Below, piece by piece: positions 10,484 through 21,850 of a DNA stretch of 64,000 nucleotides. Location of the stretch: NCBI GenBank assembly GCA_021234155.1, contig JAJEKV010000052.1, positions 10,251,284 through 10,315,283 of the forward strand, written 5' to 3'. Positions within the stretch are counted from its first letter, which is position 1, and each line of letters opens with the position of its first letter. Source of the stretch: Isoetes taiwanensis. Lineage: Eukaryota > Streptophyta > Lycopodiopsida > Isoetales > Isoetaceae. The position numbers were made by a program, and so were the translations under genes. The notes beneath the pieces were generated by a model that was given only the letters and a program-made list of their open reading frames with translations, did no database searches and was not told the DNA's origin.

Positions 10484-11119
10484 TTGAATAAAAATATCAT
10501 AACTAGTGGGGTTGTATTGTGTATATATTGGATGAAACTGTTCAACTTGTTGATCTGTTACCTGCAAGGCTTGTTCTTTCCAAACAAATTGAGAATGCAA
10601 GAGAAACAAGATGTTCAGATGTTAATTCTTGTCCATTATACGGTGCTGCTTAAGCCTGTGCATAATGAGTGATTCCAGGACGCAAAAGCTATGAGACATG
10701 AAGTTTCGCAAAATAGGACCTCGAACATGAACACCCATGTTTTCTGGATGATTGTAATTGTAAAAGATTGTGGAACATGGAGCAATAGATATCAAGGTCT
10801 AGGAAAACTGGGTTTGTATGACATGATTGTAAAGTTATCACTTGTTCTGGCAAGTTCAGCATTCAGGTGCGCTGCAATTGCTTTTTAGGTAGGCCGATTA
10901 ACCAGTGATATGCTTTATGTTGAAGGGCAGTATCAAGCTACAGGATGTGTCTAACATGATTATATGGCTGCAACAAAGTGCTTACCCACAGAGAGTGATG
11001 TTGCCTTTCATGATTGCAATCTTCAGAGCAGGTATGCAAGTGATTCGTCTTTTGGAAGAGTTTCGCATGATCATTGCCACTCTGACATTATTACATCTAT
11101 TTCCATCCATCCATCCATC

Positions 11120-12705
11120 CCCCATGGTAAAAAAATCCCTGTTGCAGCTGATAAGCATTTCCTGTATCTCCACCATGCTGCGAAATTCCTTGGCATGCAA
11201 AAAGGGATGCATAACCTGGAAGAGCAGTGTGAATTATTTTGGAAGGATGGCATTCTAAGTTCGTGGGATGCCATCTTGGAAATCTTGGGCATATCCCAAA
11301 TATCAGATTGATCTATATTCACAGAAATGCTGGGAAGAGCTTGGTCCTGCAATGAAGAACATGGTTCACGGGGATTTAGCATTGTGCATTTACAAGTTGG
11401 TAAAGATTTCAAAAGAGCATCTCATTTTAGTGTTGGATTCTGTCAACTGGCCACGATGTACAGCACACAACATGGTAACCTCTTTTGCATTAGCAGCTCA
11501 AATGCTAGGCGTTAATGTAAGTACCTCTGTAATTGATAAGCTTGGCCTCATTGCCAAGAGTTTGTTGGAAGCAAAACTACATGATGATTCTGAAAGCTTG
11601 CCATGCTCACAAATAGTTATGGCTCTCAAGGATTCGGAGCCCATAACATACATACTAATACTTCTACATGCGTTTTCTGATTTTGTGTACAAAGGACAGC
11701 TTAAGAATGTCGAGGAAGAGATTCAGAACATTAAGCTCATGTGTCTTGAGATCCTTCATGCAGATGATCTGGGTATTTCTTCACCTGAATCTGCAGCTGA
11801 TAAGTTATATTTTTACACAAGAAGAGAGCAAAGAGTTAGAAAAGAGTGGCCAGATGTTACTCTTGAGCTACCTTGAGCTCTACAAGAGAAAATGCAGCCC
11901 TCTACCATTCGAAACTTTTTTTCAATTTGCCAAGACTATTTCTGTCATTTTCAAAGATTTTCATGATGCTTTATATGACGAAATAATGAGTTATAGCCAA
12001 AACGTGAATCTCTGTGAGGAAGAGAAAAAAACTTTGGGAAGTTTAGTTAACTCGGCAACTCTGTCGAATAATAGGCTGGAACAAGTGCTGGCACAAAGTT
12101 TTCCCTTTTCTCTTAAGGAATATGTTTTTTCACTGCAGACGGAAATTGCCTCTTTGAAAACTAGTAGCAATTGCAAGAGAAAGAGGCGTTGCAGCATCAA
12201 TCGAAGCCCTGCAAAGGTAATGCACCTCATTTCATATTCTCAAGTTCAGAGTTTAAGATTATAGGTATAGGTTTTTTTTGCAAGTCTCCTAAGAAGGTTT
12301 CTTAGTACATTCTTTATGGCTCAGGAACATAACAGAAGGGAATCGAAGGGATTAGATTCAGATTCATACTCAGAAGGGAATGGAAAGGTCTTGAACCTGG
12401 AGGATAACAAAGAGATTGGATATGCAAGAAAGATGAAACGGCTGGAAATTTCTTGCAGCTCCTTCCATATTTCGGTCTTGACAGTAAATGGAAACTGTTT
12501 TTCATTTCCTGTCAAAGCATCTGATGCTATGTGTATAGTCAGGAAAAAGTTAGTGAGAGAAATGGGCAGAAACTCTATCAAGGTGCCACACTGCCCTTGG
12601 TATTTAACCCATCAATGGAAACCAATGGGAAGCACCTCAACTACTAAAGAGAACGGGATTGAGATGCATAGCGTGCTTCACATGTGCCTTGCCTTTTTTA
12701 AGTGA
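11120..12705 (+). pseudogene. NPH3-domain (BTB/POZ-NPH3) family gene with frameshifts
   Basis: Three reading-frame segments are collinear with plant NPH3-family proteins, adaptors for CUL3 ubiquitin ligases in phototropin and auxin signalling. Around 11,140-11,280: FLYLHHAAKFLGM then WKDGILSSWDAILEIL, like the end of the BTB region. From 11,285 to about 11,815: a second frame with no firm landmarks. From about 11,815: SYLELYKRKCSPLPFETF... DALYDEIMSYSQ... CEEEKKTLGSLVN, like the family's DLYIAEVAPDP... YRAIDMYLK... LSEEEKxKLC block. The frame must shift near 11,280 and 11,815, with no usable intron at either place. A good donor (RSPAK|GTAATG, 12,217) joins in frame to an exon at 12,328-12,705 (after GGCTCAG) ending in a stop. 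The N-terminal BTB core is not found. Pseudogene, or an active gene with assembly indels. Confidence 0.55.
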
Positions 12706-14850
12706 CCCTCTGTAAGTAGTGGTGCCTCAAGGGTGCTTGCTTACTTTTTATTATTTGTTTTTGTGGGTGGTTCATTTTTTGGGGCAGATTTTGAACAACT
12801 CCTGTAGGTGTTTGATGCAAGGGTTGGCAGAGATATTGGGGATGTAAGATGTATGTTTATAGAGGAAAGAATTTCAGCAGACGTTCTTCTGTCCAACTGC
12901 AGCATAACTCACACATTTGACTGTTGAAACAGCCATGGTGCTTAAATCCAGGTGTATGTTCCTTTCTTATAAGCAAATATGCAGGTATATGTAATCAATC
13001 TTTATTGCTTTGCAACTTAAAATGGAGAGCACACATAATTTTACCAACATTCGCTTCAAACTAACGGAATAAGGAAGTCATAATATGGACCTTAAAAAAG
13101 GTTAGGCCCTCGTTGGAACCTTGCTAACAAGAGCAGGAAAATGTGTTTATTTGTGTCAAAGGTGGTGATTTTTATGGGTTTTATTTGTGTTAGGAAATAT
13201 AGTAACAACCATTTAGGGTTAGAAATCTTCTAGAACTAAGGGAGAATCTCGAAGTATCATACATAGCCAGGATTGAGCTCGCCCTTTTATATCTATTAAT
13301 ACACGTCCCTTTTATATCTATTAATACACGTCTATTGGCAATCCAGCGCCATGTCTTTGTTTTTGGCATGGAGCTCCTAATTTTGGGCAGCCGTATATAT
13401 CATGCTAGAATTGGTTAATTCGTCCACATCTGAGGTGGTTAAATCCCAACAACAATAGAATAATACTAGTAATGGTGCCCAGCGTTGCTGGGCATAAGTC
13501 CAGAGCTTGCAAATGTTTTGGCCACAATGTGAAAAGGGTGCATCCTGTTAAAATAACTGATGCGATCTTTTGTTGGTGATGTGGTCTTTGTTAATTCTCA
13601 CTGCATTTGAGAATAAATCGGTATGTGTCTGACGTATTTCAACATGAGATTAGTTGTATTATGGATACCAATATATTGCAAATATGTATGTTGAATGAGG
13701 CATATGTTGTTAATAGGAAATGTGTAAAATGTTCTAAGGCTTTAATTGTATATTTGCTTGCAACTTTTATCAGTGTCAAATGTAATTTGATTAGTTTATC
13801 TTAATCAATGGATTGCTCTTAAAAAACATATTCACACAAATGTTTCATGTTTATTGTTATCTTTAGTGAGTTTATAACTGGTTTCCAACTTTTTGGTAAA
13901 TGCATGCAATGCAGAGTTATCCAAGGCCGTTGGAACTTGGGGTTCCTTTATAAACCTGAAATCTTTGTCAAAGATAGTCACTTTGCATCATGCAAAAGCA
14001 ACAAAAATTCTATTTGCAAAGGACATATCCTTTAAGTTTAAGAAAGTCTAAAAGTCCACAACAATGAACTAAAAACAACAGCCCGTCCACAACAGCCACC
14101 AATATAACGTAACAAACACATCAAATAAACAGACAAAACCCCTTTCAAATACACAAAAAGAAATACACAAAAAGGGTAGCATCTATATCAGCAACCATGA
14201 AATATACCTGTCTTTCCACCTACATTTTATGCAGCTTTTGACAAAAGTTGAGCTAAGCTCATTGTTACGGGAGACATATAAGCGTCCACGAATTTAAGCA
14301 AAAAAACCCACAAATTTATCTCGAACCCACGAATTTATATTTCATGTAGGCTTCAGGGATGCTAGGTCGGCTTTCACCAAATTTTGGCCAGTGAACTCCA
14401 ATTCCAAAAGAACCACCTATGTATTTGGATGGGCCAAGCTCATATCGGAGGATGCAAAGCTAAGCTTATCCGTGCCGCTTTTATCTTTGCAGTAAAAAGG
14501 GATAGCAGTATTGCTTGGCAACAAACAGGCCGCTGCTCCTCAAGGGTTTTGCTCCAGAACTGCCATGGAATATTAAAGGTACAGTAGAACATTAAATGCA
14601 CACGGAAACCCAGACATCAACATGCCTTGTAACTGGACGAAAGCGGTTTGAGTTCCTTAAGAAGTTTTCCTATCAAGTTTTTTGTTGGAACAACCTTATT
14701 GTCCACCTTGATATCCATGTACATCAAGGTCAGGTTAATATCCTGACATGTTAAATATGATTGCACAGTCCTTTGGGCTAACCAAATTTCCAGTAGAACA
14801 GTCCATAGTGGCTCCAGTACCTCTATGAAACACGCCAGTTAAATAATTAA
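12706..14850. other. Gene-poor stretch with a small tandem duplication
   Basis: No gene is supported. A 25-bp unit CCCTTTTATATCTATTAATA plus ACACGT... occurs twice head to tail at 13,282-13,306 and 13,307-13,331. The surrounding sequence (13.19-13.48 kb) has an LTR-like feel but no paired repeat, primer-binding site or polypurine tract was found. Confidence 0.5.
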
Positions 14851-15557
14851 GGGGAAATTATAAAAATGCCCTTGTATTTTGATGAATTTATCAAAATACC
14901 CCTGTATCTTTTTTATTTATCAAAATGCCCTGATTTTCTATACTGAAAATTACTCGTGATCTGCCAGATGTTTTGCAGATAGCCCACTGGTAACCACCGA
15001 TTTGAAGTGCACGGATCCTTCAAATAACCAGTCAATTCTCAGCTCGAAATAACCCATCAATTTCCAGCTCAAATTCAAACAAATTGGTAGTTTTTTTTTC
15101 TGACTTCCAGTCTTCAACAAAGCAAAATCATAGTTCTAGATCGGACTTTGGTCATGTTTTAATTGAGCAAAACTCGCCCACTGTAGCAGAGATTTGATTT
15201 CTTAGCTTCCAAGGAGAACTTTGATGTCATCGTCCGTTGCACTGCTCTGCAACAAGAAATGAAGACCGATCGTCAACTTTGTGAATATAGGATAGATAAA
15301 AAAACAAATTTTTGGGTTTTTATTGCATGTGAAGAGCCAAGGATTGCTTCTGAGAATTCGAAGCGAGCGACAGGTCGAAAGTTCAAAGACTTGCTGGCAG
15401 GTCAGATGATGAAAAACTTGTTGGAAGTGCCGAAATGAATTGCACAGGTCGTAAAAGGGGCTGCATTCGTCCGCAAAGGGCATTTTGATAATTATCAGAA
15501 ATATAGGGGTATTTTGATAAATTCATCAAAATACAAGGGCATTTTTACAATTTTCCC
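14851..15557. mobile_element. Mutator-like non-autonomous element with 9-bp target duplication (707 bp)
   Basis: The first roughly 60 bp (GGGGAAATTATAAAAATGCC... ATACCCCTGTAT) are repeated in inverted form at the right end (ATATAGGGGTAT... GGGCATTTTTACAATTTTCCC). The 9-bp sequence AATAATTAA flanks both ends exactly (14,842-14,850 and 15,558-15,566). Long inverted termini with a 9-bp target duplication define Mutator-like elements. The interior has no transposase; a 93-codon minus-strand frame (15,202-15,483) overlaps the right arm and is not recognised. The nearly exact duplication and well-matched arms suggest a fairly recent insertion. Confidence 0.85.
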
Positions 15558-15566
15558 AATAATTAA

Positions 15567-17073
15567 TCATTTTATACTTCTGAGGAATAAACCTGTGATC
15601 AGAGATGCTTGATATTATTTGCATATATGATCCTCCTTTACCATTAGCCTGGTTGGAGAGCAAAACAAATTTAAATAGCCACTTTAACTTGTTAAAATGT
15701 AGGTCTGACAAAAAAAGTATCTCTCAACTTCATATGCCTTATAGTCAATTCACATACCTTAGTATCACCTTGGCATATGCTAACTGTCTTCTTGCACAGA
15801 GGAACAATTGGAACTTTGATCATTCTAATAGAAAGCGGCGAGAACACAGCGTTGTCATGTAGGTTCTGATACAAACGACCCCTAGTAAACATGAATGAAG
15901 CTAAAAATCAAATACCGAAGCTCCAAGAAGTATGCGTTCTTACCTTGAATGCTGCCTGCGCACGATACATGATATTTTATGAAGGAAAAGCAAGCAGACA
16001 AACTTGCTTCTGAAGAGCTAGAGCCGCACTAACCCTAGGAAAAAAAACCCAAACTCTGTTGCTATGGCCAGTGCCCAGCTCAACCATCCACAGCCCGCAA
16101 CCCAGAGATTGTTCCAGAAGGTGCGTTCTGGAGGAGGAGCTAGCAGCTCGAAGGTGCGATGGCCGCTCTCGCTAACCCTAGCAAAAAAAAAAAAAACCCA
16201 AGTTATCTTAAGAATCTGACGTGGCATCATCTCCTCCATTGGCTTGATCAAATCTGGAGCGTCCAAATTAGGGCTGGGTCCAACACTTACACTAAAACAT
16301 TATAATATAAGATTTCATATGATCCATATATTGCAAGAGCACTTGCATGAATCTCTGGTTGAACCAGTTTTAGATCCCGTGCAACAAAATAATATTTCCA
16401 TAATGTTAGGAATTATAGTACTTAACACCATGAATCTTGAAATATAATAGTTAAAACAACGAATTACACTAGAAAAACATTATGTTCAAACAATGACTTC
16501 ATTGTTAATCTAGACAATGATTAATCTAGATATGGGGCTAATTTAAACAATGGTTAATTTGGACAATAGATTAATCTAGATAATAAGTTTGTTAATATGG
16601 ACAAGTAGTTCATCAAGATAGGTATTGGTTAATATAACTCAAACCACAAACAATACATTCACTAACTAGAATTAACAAAGAGAAAATGTCGCTTCAATAA
16701 CAAACAACCCAAAATTCAACAATGTTACCCATTAGGAAAATTTATACCTTGCTTGAATGCGAGGAATGTGCTCACACCAATACCTCGATTGCTTTCAATG
16801 TGTTAAAGTGGTGGAAGTGCCTTCTATTTATAGTACGGAAGACTCTTTAAACAGTCGACACATGTCACTAATCAACGGTTATTTTAATGCCACATGTTTG
16901 CATTCTAATCCACATATAATGGATAATATCATTGATGATGATGGGTGTAATCATTCAAAATCGTTACCATAAAGGCATATTAAATGCAATAAGGCACATG
17001 TTAAAACAAAATCGATCATGATTTACGCCAAAATAGCCCATGTGTCTATTCATGATTTCAAATCCATGCAATC
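15567..17073. other. No supported gene; TTAATCTAGA-rich patch
   Basis: Around 16,490-16,620 a degenerate repeat of TTAATCTAGAYAATRRTTAA type is seen. At 16,030-16,190 two CTAACCCTAG(C/G)AAAAAAA motifs bracket a short plus-strand frame beginning MASAQLNHPQPATQRLF, possibly a captured leader or first exon, but no partner exon was found. Confidence 0.4.
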
Positions 17074-17340
17074 ATAGCTTGTAATAAATGCTATGTAATA
17101 AATGACCATACATTAAATGAGACTATACACGTATCATACTCAGCTAATTTGTAAGCAAGAAGAAGAGTCATGCGTAATCACACAAAAAGCATCACAATCA
17201 TAGAATATATGTAACCACACGAAAAATATCACAATAATAGCTTGTAATAAATGCTATGTAATAAATGACCCTGTACACGAAATACTCTGTATTAAATGAG
17301 AATGTACACATGTCATACTCAGCTAATTTGTAAGGAAGAA
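17074..17340. repeat. Direct duplication of about 0.1 kb
   Basis: ATAGCTTGTAATAAATGCTA and the following ~85 bp through CAGCTAATTTGTAAG occur at 17,074-17,160 and again at 17,237-17,338, with small indels and point changes. Confidence 0.7.
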
Positions 17341-18100
17341 AATGAGCGAGAACAAAAACATCAAGGAGCATTGCCTAGATTTCGACCATTGCAAAAAACC
17401 TAAATCTGCATACGTATCACATCCTTATAATAAGTAAGGAAGGAAAAAAAAAAAAAAAAAAAAAAGAGAACAAAAAAGGAAACACAATTATATAGGAAGG
17501 AATATGGACATGGGAGGTGCATTAATCATAAATGTGGTAGGAATCATAAGTCAATAGTGTCTAAGGAGGGTTTCCCATGAGCCCAAGACCTGAAGGTTTC
17601 CTTCCAGTCAGGTCATTAGCAAAGATGTTCTCATGAACGGCTGAACTGCAGGGAACTAGGTATACAAAAGGAAGGTTGCAACTATTCTCATTGCTCAGGT
17701 CCCTAATTTCTAGTAGCTTCTTTTATTTTCTTGCAGGGCAATTGCCGATGATTTTTGCAGGGCAGGTCTGGCGTTTAGCAACAACCTTGCATGAGGTTTT
17801 AGGTCCCATTAAGTACCCATCAGCTAAATGATATGTCTGCCACGATAAATTTCTTGTATACAAATTTCTTGACCAAACATTCATGAGTTAGAAACCAGGT
17901 GACGTGTGGGAGCATTCTAATGTGTTTACCTCGCATTCAGCGATTTTACCTAATATTCTTGAATTTTATCCAGATGTTAAGATTTTTACTGTGATATTCT
18001 GCTAGGTTTACCCCGCATTCAACGATTCTATCTTCTGTTTACGGATTTTAGCCAGCATTCTGGCCTACTGAATTGCACCTCTCTGTCTTCCACATTACAA

Positions 18101-18200
18101 CAATGACTCTTTACTTAACATTCCTGGGATAGAAACCAGGTGACGTGTGGAAGCACGGAGCCTGGTTGACATCCCAAGAATGTCAAGTAAAGAGTCATTG
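18101..18200. repeat. 100-bp near-perfect hairpin
   Basis: CAATGACTCTTTACTT at 18,101 is matched by its exact reverse complement AAGTAAAGAGTCATTG ending at 18,200. The arms continue inward for roughly 35-40 bp with a few mismatches (ACATTCCTGGGAT against ATCCCAAGAATGT, then ACCAGG against CCTGGT). The loop carries GTGACGTGTGGAAGCA, which also occurs at about 17,897-17,914 next to the same GAAACCAG context. A fold-back unit or tiny MITE. Confidence 0.75.
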
Positions 18201-19365
18201 AGCAAAATAAAAGCGCCACGTGGCATTGCATGATATGCGAATGGGACTGAATTGCACCTATCTATTTCTTACATATAAAAAATATACATAAGTATCGACC
18301 ACTTCAAATAGGATATTTTTTGTAAAATACCCCTCTATTTTTGTGTATTTCCCGAAATGCCCTGGAAAGCCAAATACCCACTCTATTTAGCAGGCTTGCC
18401 TAACTTCCCCTACAAGAATTGCTGAAATTCTAGGCTATCCACGTGGCATGACACATCAGCTAAACTTCATAAGGACCATTAAATTACTAATTTTCTAATC
18501 TAAATGGCCATGAAAATGAGAAATGTGTTGAAAATTAGGTGCCTGATACTTTCAATTCTTGAGCACCGGTAGAGTTTTTCGATCAATGAAAGTGCAGGGG
18601 TGCAATCCTTTAGTTTCTTCTCCACCCGATGGCGAGGCCGTGCTTTGGGGGCTTAAACCAATGAGAAAGGAATGCGGATATTTGGGCCAGAGAGAGGAAG
18701 TTCTTTCAAGCGGAATAATTGGAGCTTACGGTTGTGGTAGTTTTGAAAGTGAGCAAGGGTTCTGTTAAACCCGTTCTAGATCTTCGCAATGCAAGCTCCA
18801 TCTAGCGGGCATTTGAAATCGTATACTATCTAAGGGCAAGCCTTTGCGTAATTTTATACGGGGCACAATCAGGTGAAGGCCTCTCGTATCATCCTTGGTA
18901 CCCGGCATGAGATTCAAGATGGCATTTGAAGCGGAAGACTCTTCCACGGATTAGTTGGTTCATGGGTACAATCTACGCAATGCAAACAACGGACCCTATC
19001 ACGATGGCCTAATTCTCCGTGGTGTATTTTGGAGGTACTACTCTCAATCTTGTTTCTTATGTAAAAGGTACTTTGATTTTGTTGAATATGCCAAAATATC
19101 TTAATTGTGGTCTTGTTATGAATGTTGAATATTTCTTTGACATTGAGCACGACATCCGTACGGGTGCTAGGATCATACCTTCAGGAGGTCATGGACATGC
19201 GAGATCAGCTATGTCCTCGGGCGACGCGCTTGACATGTACATACACATTTATTTCATGATGATGTATACTTATGCGGTTTAATGACATTCTTATTGCGCC
19301 CGCGTTTTTCCCTCGAAAACCCTTGGACCAAGGGTTTTTAACCGGGACGCCGTTAAGTTAAGTTC

Positions 19366-19440
19366 TTTCCTCCTCAGGTCCCATAGGCCGATTGGTCTCA
19401 GTGGACGATAAAAAACTATTCTTATTCTTATTCTTATTCT
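19366..19440 (+). repeat. LINE-type 3' tail
   Basis: CAGGTCCCATAGGCCGATTG, GTGGACGATAAAA and a (TTATTC)n tail. The same GGTCCCATA..CCGATTGG..GTGG(A/G)CG(A/T)TAAAA string occurs at 34.28 and 40.12 kb. The upstream 0.8 kb (18,559-19,366) is probably the degraded body of this copy, but no domain could be read confidently. Confidence 0.55.
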
Positions 19441-19481
19441 TTTCCATTTTGCCAATTATTTTGTCAACAATTTGTCTACAC

Positions 19482-19940
19482 ATAACAAACAACACATATC
19501 TACTATTAATATTAATTAACACAAACTATTGCATTTAACACATTTAAATTAAAATCCCCCTGAAACCCCCTTTGGTTTGGGTGCATATTCACACGAGGGG
19601 TGACTTCGGGCATCGAGAGCTGTTGGATAGGCATATTCACCCGTTATTCCTTAATCTACACCGTACATAGAGTTCCTCGTTTGTGGGGTATCCATGTACA
19701 AAATTTGCTATACTGTATAACAAGATTTGCAAAATACTATAAGATTTGAGGTAATATACTACATGGTGTTGATTTCGTACATGCGAAACATAATTTTAGG
19801 GGCTCTCGCTGCCCTATGTCACCCCCCGTGTGAATATACACCCAAACCAAAGGGGGTTTCAGGGGGATTTTAATTTAAATGTGTTAAATGCAATAGTTTG
19901 TGTTAATTAATATTAATAGTAGATATGTGTTGTTTGTTAT
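19482..19940. mobile_element. Long-armed fold-back/TIR element, copy A (459 bp)
   Basis: The 123-bp arm 19,482-19,604 (ATAACAAACAACACATATCT... CATATTCACACG) is reverse-complemented at 19,818-19,940, also 123 bp, with very few mismatches. A unique spacer of about 213 bp lies between them. A related copy lies at 28.55 kb in opposite orientation. Outside the right arm is AAAATTTTTTTTGGGCCCTT then CGGGCCCTAA, related to sequence outside copy B's left arm, so the true element may extend beyond the palindromic arms. No target duplication was resolved and no protein is encoded. Confidence 0.75.
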
Positions 19941-20224
19941 ATGAAAATTTTTTTTGGGCCCTTCGGGCCCTAACAAAGCAAACTCCCCAGGAATCAAGCA
20001 TGGGCTAATCCAAAGAGCAATGCACATTCAGCGCCTTAGAAAAGGTATTGCATATAAACAAGCCGTTTAAATTATAATGATATATAGTAAAAATGTTTGA
20101 AACAATGAGAGAGACTGTATTAAATGAGGTAATGTGTATTTTTGGGCCCGAACACAACATGGTTTTTATAGTAGGACATCTTAACACATTTACAATATTG
20201 TAGAAGCATCTGTTACACACATTC

Positions 20225-20420
20225 GCAAAAAATATACAAGCAGTGAAACCCCCCTGGGAATCGAATCTGGGTACTCCAAGCCTCCTCTATCCCTTCTCTA
20301 CCAACAAATCTCTCCTTATCGCCTTTGCAGAACGAATGCAACGCTACCAATCATGGGCACATCCGCACATATACTTTCCAACGTCGGATTCCAACCACAA
20401 TGGCTTAAAAATCCCGCAAG
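20225..20420 (-). repeat. tRNA-derived SINE-like sequence
   Basis: On the minus strand TTGGTAGAGAAGGG (about 20,292-20,305; A-box-like) is followed about 25 bp later by AGATTCGATTCCCAGG (20,254-20,269), a good B box of the GGTTCGANTCC type. The spacing fits a tRNA-like RNA polymerase III promoter. No complete tRNA cloverleaf can be drawn, so a SINE or tRNA relic is favoured. Ends are approximate. Confidence 0.45.
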
Positions 20421-20446
20421 AGCCTCATCCTCATGATCCAAATGAC

Positions 20447-20520
20447 ACATGTAATACTGACATTGTTTTTTATTTATCTAACCACATGTAATATTGACAT
20501 TGTTTTTTATTTATCTAACC
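20447..20520. repeat. 37-bp tandem duplication
   Basis: Two adjacent 37-bp copies beginning ACATGTAATAYTGACATTG and ending TTATCTAACC differ at one position. Confidence 0.85.
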
Positions 20521-20659
20521 ACTCTAGGTACCTTTTGTATAATATTCTCATTTCTTCTTCATTATCTCCTAAGCCCAAAAATGAAGATGGCAATAATGGT
20601 CTCACTCCCAATGCAAACAAGAGAAGAAGTTATTTATCAACATATAATATAATACCTGT

Positions 20660-21850
20660 CACTTGGTCTTGCCATCATTTCTTTAAGCAGCATAGCATAT
20701 GAAGTTTAACACCGCTTCCAAATATATGATCAGAATGCAAAGGTAATCCGTGAGAGCATATCGGTTTATAATGGAAGCCCACGACCGAGATCTTGGCATA
20801 ATATTTTCAAAGGGACTGCAACAATTCTTCATGACTGGGGCTCGGTAGCCCTTTCTTTATATTCTCTATCATTCTTAACAACTACTCTACAAAATTCCTA
20901 ACTACTCTACATAAAATTCCCATAAAAATTCCTATCATTCTTAAAATTGCCCAACGCGCTGTTCGGATAAAATTTTAGCCTAATGGGCCTTGTGAAAATA
21001 AGAGGAATTTCAGCTTATTGCTAATGGGCCTTGTGGAAAATGACAAAGGCAAACAAGAAGCACATACGACACCCAGTTCCAACTACACAGAAAGCCCAAG
21101 TCCTGAACTCCAAGTTTTGATTGACCAAAACATCAAATACTATAGGTTGTGGAGCTTCGGTTTGACATAATGTCATCAATTTCATATTTAACAAGCTTTC
21201 ATTACCCATGACTTTGCCCGAGTCATGTTTCGTGAATGTATAGCACAAATAAAATGAGACAAAGATCATACATAACTAAATTGGCAAATGCATAACCAGA
21301 ATAAGTAAATAAAATAGAGATCATACATAAAAAAAATCAAGCCACGGCATTTTTAAAAATACATTTTGTTTTTCAATCGATTATGATTACATCATTTGGT
21401 CTTGCCATCATTTCTTAAAAGCGACATAGTATATAAAGTTTCTTGCTTCCAAATATAAGGTCGAATGCAAAGGTAATCTGTGGCTGCATATCGGTTTATT
21501 GGAAGCCACAGCTGCAGATGCCGGTATAATGTTCTCAAATTTGCATGACTCGGGGGCCGCCCTTTCTTTATATTCTCTATCATTCTTAACCAGCGCCAAC
21601 TACTCTACATAAAATTCTGTCATAAATTCCTTATCATTCTTACCATTGCCAAGCCTTTGCATTCACAGCGGTCGGAGAATTTTAGCTTATTGCTAATGGG
21701 CCTTGTGGAGATAAGAGGAATTTCAGCTTATTGCTAATGGGCCTTGTGGAAAATGACAAAGGCAAACAAGAAGCACATACGGTATCCGGTTCCAACTACA
21801 GAAAACCCAAGTCCACGAACTCCAAGTTTTGATTGACCAAAACATCAAAG
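20660..21850. repeat. Tandem segmental duplication, unit about 0.72 kb
   Basis: A block from CTTGGTCTTGCCATCATTTC to GACCAAAACATCAAA occurs at 20,660-21,137 and at about 21,392-21,849. Shared landmarks in order: AATGCAAAGGTAATC, CATATCGGTTTAT, GCCCTTTCTTTATATTCTCT, TGGGCCTTGTGGAAAATGAC and CTCCAAGTTTTGATTGACC. Divergence is moderate with many small indels. No coding content is recognised. Confidence 0.8.

Noticed and set aside
13190-13480. LTR of a Copia-type element
   Set aside because: LTR-like composition only; no second copy, primer-binding site or TG...CA pair found.
16018-16266. 82-codon minus-strand gene
   Set aside because: The A/T runs and duplicated CTAACCCTAG motif fit leader fragments; the plus strand reads better (MASAQLNHPQ) but lacks further exons.
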